19,006 nt of DNA from JAZSNA01 sp045536135 (GTDB taxonomy: Bacteria > Pseudomonadota > Alphaproteobacteria > CAAHEQ01 > UBA3637): the NCBI GenBank assembly GCA_045536135.1, contig JAZSNA010000021.1, positions 1 through 19,006 on the forward strand, read 5' to 3'. The notes under the pieces were generated by a model. It was not told the origin of the DNA, searched no databases, and worked only from the letters and a program-made list of their open reading frames with translations. Of the stretch, positions 14,388 to 19,006 are shown one piece after another (within the stretch, counting starts at the first letter, position 1; every line of letters starts with the position of its first letter). Both the position numbers and the translations under genes were made by a program.

Positions 14388-16088
14388 TTATTCGTTAATC
14401 CATTTTTTTACAAAATCTATAACTTCTTCTACTTTCAGAACGCCTTTTTCATCTGTTCCCCGAATTTTATATTCAATTAACCCGTTTTCCAATTGTTTGG
14501 GTCCGACAACCAACCGTAAAGGGATACCCATCAAGTCGGCTTCGGCGAAAGTTTGTCCGACGGATAAATCTCGATCGTCATAAAGGACTTCAATGCCGGC
14601 GTCCAGTAATGCATTATATATTTTTTCTGCTGTTTCTTTGACGGCAGGATTTGATAACTTTAAAGCATTTAATTGAACTTGCCACGGTGCAATTGATTTT
14701 GGCCAAATCGGACCATAATCATCATGACAAGCCTCAATAACCGAAGCCATTAAACGGCCGACCCCAATTCCATAACAACCCATAATCGGGTATTGCGGTT
14801 GATCATTTTCATCACGGTATGTCATATTCATATTTTCGGTATAAAAAGTACCGAGTTTGAATATATTCCCAACTTCAATACCTCGAACCTCGACTAATTC
14901 TTTACCGCAAACCGGACATTTTTCTCCGGCTTTGACGGTGGCAATGTCGATAACGGATGCATCCGGACAATCACGGGAAAGATTGAAATTATAAAGATGA
15001 TATCCCTCTTTATTTGCACCGCATAAAAGATTATTGGTTTTGGCAACGGATTTATCGGCAATAATTTGACAATCATGTAAACCGATTGCCGAAGCATATC
15101 CCGGAACGGCACCGATTCCCAAAATTTCATCATCAGTTGAAAAGTTAAATAATTCTTTTAATACTTTTGCTAATTTAACTTCATTAACTTCAATATCCCC
15201 CCGAATCATAACCGCCACTTTTTTATTGCTTTCCGTTGTATAGAAAACCATTTTTACGGTTTGATGGGGTTTTATATTTAAAAGTTCGCAAACTTCTTCA
15301 ATCGTTTTTTTGTTTGGTGTTGAAACTTCGGTTAAGGGGAGGGCTTCATCAGAATTATATTCTAATTGACCGCTTGTTGCAACTTCACTATTGGCGATAT
15401 ATGAACATTTGCTACATTTGATGATTTTATCTTCCCCCGCCTCACAAATTAAATCAAATTCATGAGAAACTTTTCCACCCATCATTCCGTTATCGCCTTC
15501 AATTGCGACAACTTGCGGAATACCACAACGGGTATAGATATTATGATAAGCTTGTGCTGTTTTTTCGTAGTATTGATCCAAATCTTCTTGAGTTCTGTGG
15601 AAAGAGTAGGCGTCTTTCATAGTGAATTCCCGAACACGGATTAACCCGCCCCGAGAACGAGCCTCATCCCGAAATTTGGTTTGAATTTGGTAAAGCATAA
15701 ACGGGAAGTCTTTATATGTCGTGGCTTCTGTTCTGGCCAATGCGACAACCGCCTCTTCGTGTGTCATGGCCAACAACATTCCGTGATTAACACGGTCTTT
15801 GAAACGTAATAATTCGGATTGAACACTGTCATATCGTCCGGTTTCATCCCACAATTCACGGGGTAGAACAACGGGCATTTTGACTTCCTGTCCGTCAATT
15901 TTATCCATTTCCTGCCGAATAATTGCTTCAATTTTGCTGACGATACGTTGAGCCGGCATCAATAAGGAATAAATTCCGTTGGCAACGGGACGAATATATC
16001 CGCCTCTCAGCAGATAAATATGACTTGTTAATTGAGCTTCTGCCGGTTTTTCTTTATACTTTTTTCCAACGAGTTGACTACACTTCAT
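14388..16088 (-). CDS. proS: prolyl-tRNA synthetase, full-length bacterial type with editing domain
   Basis: ProS charges tRNA-Pro with proline in the cytoplasm. The 566-residue protein has class II motif 1 around EVKMPVVLPRELWDETGRYD (68-87), motif 2 in FRDEARSRGGLIRVREFTMKD (138-158) and motif 3 in GCYGIGVGRLMASVIE (about 440-455), then the anticodon-binding domain. About 180 residues between motifs 2 and 3 (roughly 225-400) match the INS domain that clears Ala-tRNA-Pro, including a K-rich segment HQTVKMVFY and a terminal CPVCGKELVEVRGIEVGNIF. Most alphaproteobacterial ProS proteins are about 440 residues and lack this insertion, so the long form here is unusual for the class. It lies 27 bases after ctrA and 12 bases before the TPR gene. 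Confidence 0.96.
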   Translation of the reverse strand: MKCSQLVGKKYKEKPAEAQLTSHIYLLRGGYIRPVANGIYSLLMPAQRIVSKIEAIIRQEMDKIDGQEVKMPVVLPRELWDETGRYDSVQSELLRFKDRVNHGMLLAMTHEEAVVALARTEATTYKDFPFMLYQIQTKFRDEARSRGGLIRVREFTMKDAYSFHRTQEDLDQYYEKTAQAYHNIYTRCGIPQVVAIEGDNGMMGGKVSHEFDLICEAGEDKIIKCSKCSYIANSEVATSGQLEYNSDEALPLTEVSTPNKKTIEEVCELLNIKPHQTVKMVFYTTESNKKVAVMIRGDIEVNEVKLAKVLKELFNFSTDDEILGIGAVPGYASAIGLHDCQIIADKSVAKTNNLLCGANKEGYHLYNFNLSRDCPDASVIDIATVKAGEKCPVCGKELVEVRGIEVGNIFKLGTFYTENMNMTYRDENDQPQYPIMGCYGIGVGRLMASVIEACHDDYGPIWPKSIAPWQVQLNALKLSNPAVKETAEKIYNALLDAGIEVLYDDRDLSVGQTFAEADLMGIPLRLVVGPKQLENGLIEYKIRGTDEKGVLKVEEVIDFVKKWINE

Positions 16089-16115
16089 TTTATTTCTCTT
16101 TCCTAATAGTTTGAT

Positions 16116-16799
16116 TTATTTTTTATCCGGATCTTGTAAAATATATCCACGTCCCCAGATTGTTCCGATATATTCTTTTCCGCCGGAAACGGTTTGTAAT
16201 TTTTTTCTTAACTTACAGATGAATACATCAATAATCTTGACTTCGGGTTCATCCATTCCGCTATATAAATGATTTAAGAACTGTTCTTTGGTTAAGGTAT
16301 TTCCGGGGCGTAAAGCCAATAATTCAATAATAGCGAATTCTTTTGAAGTCAAATGGACGGGGGTGCCTGCGATAGAAACCGTTTTAGAGTTTAAATCGAT
16401 TTCCAAATCCCCGAATTTTAAAACAGATTTTGAGTATCCGGCACTGCGTCTGACGATTGCTTTGATGCGGGCGACCAGTTCGTCTTTATCAAACGGCTTT
16501 GTTAGATAGTCATCAGCCCCTTCCAAGAAACCTTGAACTTTTTTATCCGGACTGGATACGCCGGATAGAATCAGAACCGGTGTTTTGATTTTGGCATTGC
16601 GGAGTTTTTTTAATACATCAATACCACTCATATCCGGCAACATTAAATCCAAAATAATTAAGTCGTAGTCATATATGGTTCCGATTTCAAAACCATCCGC
16701 CCCCATGTTTGAAACATCAACAAGCATTTTTTCTTTGGTTAAGATATTTGAAATATTTTTGGCCATCATCTTGTCGTCTTCAATCAATAAAATATGCAT
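16116..16799 (-). CDS. ctrA: cell-cycle response regulator CtrA
   Basis: CtrA is the alphaproteobacterial OmpR-type regulator of cell division, motility and polar development, phosphorylated by CckA through ChpT. The 227-residue protein has a receiver domain with the phosphoacceptor D51 (LIILDLMLPDMSG), the acidic pocket EDD (7-9) and K101 (DYLTKPF), followed by a winged-helix DNA-binding domain. LTKEQFLNHLYSGMDEPEVK and IIDVFICKLRKKL are nearly the sequence of the Caulobacter protein. AAGGAT lies just before the ATG. It is the first gene of the minus-strand run to proS, TPR, der and murA. TTAA boxes of the CtrA-binding type lie in its upstream region, so self-control is likely. No cckA, chpT or sciP is in the window. 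Confidence 0.97.
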   Translation of the reverse strand: MHILLIEDDKMMAKNISNILTKEKMLVDVSNMGADGFEIGTIYDYDLIILDLMLPDMSGIDVLKKLRNAKIKTPVLILSGVSSPDKKVQGFLEGADDYLTKPFDKDELVARIKAIVRRSAGYSKSVLKFGDLEIDLNSKTVSIAGTPVHLTSKEFAIIELLALRPGNTLTKEQFLNHLYSGMDEPEVKIIDVFICKLRKKLQTVSGGKEYIGTIWGRGYILQDPDKK

Positions 16800-16867
16800 A
16801 TTATATCCTTTCTGTTAACCGGTTTTTTATAGATTAAATTTTTTTTATTAAAAAATCAATCAAAAAA

Positions 16868-16892
16868 TTAACTATTTTTTAAAAAAGGTTAA
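16868..16892. promoter_or_regulatory. cluster of CtrA-type TTAA half-sites
   Basis: TTAA at 16868-16871 and 16879-16882 are exactly seven bases apart, the CtrA consensus TTAA-N7-TTAA, and a third TTAA follows at 16889-16892 after six bases. They lie between ctrA and the divergent gene, about 20 bases before that gene's -35 box. TTAA is common in AT-rich DNA, so phasing by about one helical turn is the main support. Confidence 0.55.
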
Positions 16893-16911
16893 TTTTTTAT
16901 TTACAAAATAG

Positions 16912-16940
16912 TTGACAAAAATAAAAAAGTATGTTATAAA
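16912..16940 (+). promoter_or_regulatory. sigma-70 type promoter of the 154-residue gene
   Basis: A perfect TTGACA (16912-16917) and TATAAA (16935-16940) are 17 bases apart. Transcription would start near 16947, about 20 bases before the ATG at 16967. Confidence 0.75.
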
Positions 16941-16966
16941 GGGGCCTATAGATAAGGGAAATGAAA

Positions 16967-17431
16967 ATGAAACTTGATATATTCAACATCAGCAAATCTT
17001 CTGAATTTAAGTTATTTAAAAAAACTTATATAAATTTATTATCTTTGATAAGAAATAATGAAAAATTAACCCCTGTCCAAAAAGAAGGGGTTTTTTTACA
17101 GCTTTTTTTAATGGTTAAGGACAATAAAGGCGTTGTTGATGATGAGAAATTGACACGCTATATGGTCTCCTTTAACCGAGTTTATAAGGATTCTGTTTTA
17201 AAATATTATGGTAAAGAGTTTACAGAACAATTGGCAATGCAATTTGCGAATTCAAGTATTTTTTGTTCAGACAAGGATGAAAGAGTTCTTTTAAATATTG
17301 CCGAAGAAAAAGTTGCCATGAAATTGAAGTCATTGAACTTTAAAATTGCATCAAAACTTGTCTTTGATAGTGAAAATCAGAATTTAAATTTATCACATTA
17401 TTTAAAAAGTACTTTACAAAATGCGGGATAA
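16967..17431 (+). CDS. unknown helical protein divergent from ctrA
   Basis: Two in-frame ATGs occur at 16961 and 16967. AAGGGA (16954-16959) is correctly spaced (seven bases) only for 16967, so the protein has 154 residues. It has no signal peptide, membrane segment or recognised motif. It looks mostly helical and basic, with single cysteine C99 (SSIFCSDKD). A short charged middle (KEFTEQLAMQFANSS) and KDERVLLNIAEEKVAMKL suggest amphipathic helices. It has a strong promoter next to CtrA-like boxes, which makes control by CtrA possible, and it is followed 18 bases later by the cysteine desulfurase gene. A terminator-like hairpin lies inside its coding region at 17068-17097. I do not recognise a family. 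Related unknown proteins in the same lineage would be the best guide. Confidence 0.7.
   Translation: MKLDIFNISKSSEFKLFKKTYINLLSLIRNNEKLTPVQKEGVFLQLFLMVKDNKGVVDDEKLTRYMVSFNRVYKDSVLKYYGKEFTEQLAMQFANSSIFCSDKDERVLLNIAEEKVAMKLKSLNFKIASKLVFDSENQNLNLSHYLKSTLQNAG
17068..17097 (+). terminator. terminator-like hairpin inside a coding region
   Basis: AACCCCT (17068-17074) and AGGGGTT (17086-17092) form a 7-bp stem with an 11-base loop, followed by seven T residues (17091-17097). It lies about 120 bases after the predicted transcription start, inside an open frame. The structure is visible, but termination there is unproven. Confidence 0.4.
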
Positions 17432-17449
17432 TTTGTATATTGTCCAATT

Positions 17450-18637
17450 ATGAACAAAAAAGATTTTCCGATATTTAAAGATAGTGCTGTTGTTTTTTTA
17501 GACACTTCAGCTTCGGCTCAAAAGCCGAATTGCGTTATTGATACAATGCATGATTTGTTTTGCCAAAAATATGCTAATGTTCATCGTGGGAATTACCTTT
17601 GGGCAAATCAAGTGACTGAATTATATGAAAAATCTCGTCAAAAAGTGGCTCGGTTTTTAAATACGGATACTCAAAATATTATTTGGACAAAAGGGGCAAC
17701 AGATGGAATAAATCTGATTGCTTCCGTATTGTCGGAAACCCTTTCGGCGGGGGATGAGATTATAATAACCCTTGCGGAACATCACTCTAATTTTGTGCCG
17801 TGGCAACAACTGGCTTTTAAAAAAGAACTTAAAATACATTATATTAATGTATTGAATGACGGTTCTTTGGATATGATGGATTTTAAAAATAAATTATCCT
17901 CCAAAACCAAAATAGTCGCCATAACTGTCTTGTCTAATGTATTAGGGGTTGAATTTCCCGTTAAAAAAGTGGTGGAAATGTCTCATCAGGTTGGTGCGAA
18001 AGTTTTAGTAGATGCCTGTCAATCTATTATCCACTCTCCGATTGATGTGGCGGATTTGGATTGTGATTTTTTAACCTTTTCGGGACATAAAATTTATGGC
18101 CCCACAGGTATAGGGGTTTTATTTGCTAAATCAGAAATTATGGATAACTTGACGCCATATCAAATGGGTGGTGATATGGTTGATCGGGTCAGCCTTTTGG
18201 AGACAACTTTTCAAAAAAGCCCCTTAAAGTACGAAGCTGGAACGCAACCGATTGTTGAAGTAATCGGTTTATCTCGGGCAATTGAATATGTCGAGTCAAT
18301 CGGATATGAACAAATAAGGTCTCATGAAGAATCTTTAATGAAAGATCTCATTGGGGAATTAAGTCAAATTGACGGTTTTACACCGATAGGGGATAACTTG
18401 GATATCAAAAAAGGCTTAATTTCTTTTAATATTGATCGGATACACAGTTCTGATATTGCAGAATTATTGGGACAACAAAATATCTGTATTCGTCAAGGGC
18501 TTCATTGTGCGGAACCCTTACACAGACGGTTTGGATTTAATTCATCCTTGCGTGTATCATTTGGGATATATAATGATGAATCGGATATATTCGCTCTTAA
18601 AAATGGGTTAATTAAAGCCATTAAAATATTGGGTTAA
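17450..18637 (+). CDS. sufS: SufS-type cysteine desulfurase
   Basis: This pyridoxal-phosphate enzyme takes sulfur from L-cysteine, giving alanine and a protein persulfide used for Fe-S cluster assembly. The 395-residue protein has FLDTSASAQKP (17-26), the histidine pair in AEHHSN (109-114), the PLP-contacting D188 in VDACQS, the PLP lysine K214 in SGHKIYGPTG and the catalytic cysteine C353 in GLHCAEPLHRRFG. These are the group II (SufS/CsdA) forms. At 395 residues it is slightly shorter than E. coli SufS (406). No ribosome binding site is obvious before the ATG. It follows the unknown 154-residue gene by 18 bases. No other suf gene lies in the window, and the 300 bases after it are noncoding, so it appears to stand alone here. 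CsdA is an alternative name. Confidence 0.9.
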   Translation: MNKKDFPIFKDSAVVFLDTSASAQKPNCVIDTMHDLFCQKYANVHRGNYLWANQVTELYEKSRQKVARFLNTDTQNIIWTKGATDGINLIASVLSETLSAGDEIIITLAEHHSNFVPWQQLAFKKELKIHYINVLNDGSLDMMDFKNKLSSKTKIVAITVLSNVLGVEFPVKKVVEMSHQVGAKVLVDACQSIIHSPIDVADLDCDFLTFSGHKIYGPTGIGVLFAKSEIMDNLTPYQMGGDMVDRVSLLETTFQKSPLKYEAGTQPIVEVIGLSRAIEYVESIGYEQIRSHEESLMKDLIGELSQIDGFTPIGDNLDIKKGLISFNIDRIHSSDIAELLGQQNICIRQGLHCAEPLHRRFGFNSSLRVSFGIYNDESDIFALKNGLIKAIKILG

Positions 18638-18773
18638 TCTTAATATTTATGATATTTTTTTTAATTTTAATTTGGAAAATCACCTTCCTAAAATTGCCTA
18701 AATATCCGGAATATGTGTTTTTTTATCAAAATGGTGTTTTGTAAGTCATTGAAAAGTAATGTATTTTTACATC

Positions 18774-18898
18774 AAAAAAACCTTGGTTTTTTGCAAGAAC
18801 TTTTTTTTACGATTTAAATATTTTTTTTCTTTTATTTCAAAAAACTTATTTTTTCATTTTTTGCCTTTTTGAATTTCAAAAAAAACCAAGGTTTTTTT
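18774..18898. repeat. 19-bp perfect inverted repeat with 87-base spacer
   Basis: The 19 bases at 18774-18792 (A7-CCTTGG-T6) are the exact reverse complement of 18880-18898 (A6-CCAAGG-T7). Each arm is itself nearly self-complementary (stems AAAAAAC/GTTTTTT), so each may form its own terminator-like hairpin, or the arms may pair with each other. Confidence 0.6.
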
Positions 18899-18904
18899 TA
18901 TACT
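18875..18904 (+). promoter_or_regulatory. possible promoter of the prepilin-like gene
   Basis: TTCAAA (18875-18880) and TATACT (18899-18904) are 18 bases apart, and the spacer contains the CCAAGG palindrome. The -35 box is weak. If real, a protein bound at the palindrome would block this promoter. Confidence 0.35.
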
Positions 18905-18947
18905 GTTTTTATTGATGAAAAAAATAACAAAAAAAAGGAGAATAAAA

Positions 18948-19006
18948 ATGAAAAAACAAAGCGGTCGGAGTATGGTTGAAATGCTGGGAACACTGGCAAT
19001 TATCGG
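18948..19006 (+). CDS. prepilin-like protein, N-terminus only
   Basis: AAGGAG at 18935-18940 stands seven bases before the ATG. The 19 complete codons read MKKQSGRSMVEMLGTLAII and then run off the window. This matches a type IV prepilin/pseudopilin N-terminus: a short basic leader, glycine (G6) at the cleavage point, glutamate at mature position 5 (E11), and a hydrophobic helix beginning straight after. In the usual form G-FTLIEL the first mature residue is phenylalanine, whereas here it is arginine (G-RSMVEML). A prepilin peptidase would be needed elsewhere in the genome. The missing C-terminal part prevents assignment to pilin or pseudopilin. Confidence 0.8.
   Translation, partial: MKKQSGRSMVEMLGTLAII

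Larger units (their letters stand above)
18638..18947. other. AT-rich intergenic region with paired palindromes
   Basis: These 310 bases contain no credible gene. They hold a small hairpin ATGTA/TACAT (18759-18772) and two similar palindromes with opposite centres, CCTTGG at 18774-18792 and CCAAGG at 18878-18899, each flanked by A- and T-runs. The 85 bases between them are almost pure A/T. AAGGAG at 18935-18940 is the ribosome binding site of the next gene. Confidence 0.7.

Noticed and set aside
16826..16859. ctrA promoter TTGATT-N17-TAATCT on the minus strand
   Set aside because: The -10 box matches at only three of six positions, so it is not better than chance in this AT-rich DNA.

Overview
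The window reads as chromosomal DNA of an AT-rich alphaproteobacterium. The strongest evidence is a CtrA-type cell-cycle response regulator (16116-16799, minus), supported by a Der GTPase with the EKLS spacer I associate with that class and by MlaA/MlaC. The strong A/T bias suggests an uncultured, probably host-associated lineage, but that is inference. No insertion sequence, phage gene, CRISPR array or rRNA is visible.

Layout. 1-1550: a promoter and two consecutive genes for small, secreted, very cysteine-rich proteins, closed by a two-way terminator. 1553-3342: two divergent genes, an unknown protein started with TTG and a short TrmA/RlmD-type RNA methyltransferase. 3310-5247 (minus): LOG-family nucleotide hydrolase, mlaA, mlaC. 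5308-7288: an unknown exported protein and a membrane-anchored GT2 glycosyltransferase. 7290-10249: promoter, a 952-residue membrane-anchored protein with about 96 cysteines, and terminator. 10271-10427 (minus): tRNA-Val(GAC) with its own promoter and terminator. 10458-10993: a promoter, a short leader ORF rich in Phe/Tyr codons, a terminator with a competing antiterminator, and a small ankyrin-like gene. 10990-16799 (minus): a closely packed run ctrA, proS, TPR membrane protein, der, a 45-codon ORF, murA. 16868-18637: CtrA-like boxes, a promoter, an unknown 154-residue protein and a SufS-type cysteine desulfurase. 18638-18947: AT-rich noncoding DNA with paired CCTTGG/CCAAGG palindromes. 18948-19006: the start of a prepilin-like gene cut by the window edge.

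How the genes fit together. The housekeeping part serves the envelope (MurA, MlaA/MlaC), translation and ribosome assembly (ProS, Der, RNA methyltransferase, tRNA) and Fe-S supply (SufS). The accessory part is a set of exported disulfide-type proteins at two loci 6 kb apart that share the module Y-x3-NG-x-K-A-C-C-P, plus a prepilin-like protein, suggesting an elaborate cell surface. The most novel-looking items are the cysteine-rich family with duplicated modules and DxDxDGxxD calcium-type loops, the apparent aromatic-codon attenuator in front of a gene with no obvious link to amino-acid synthesis, and the small ORF overlapping both der and murA.
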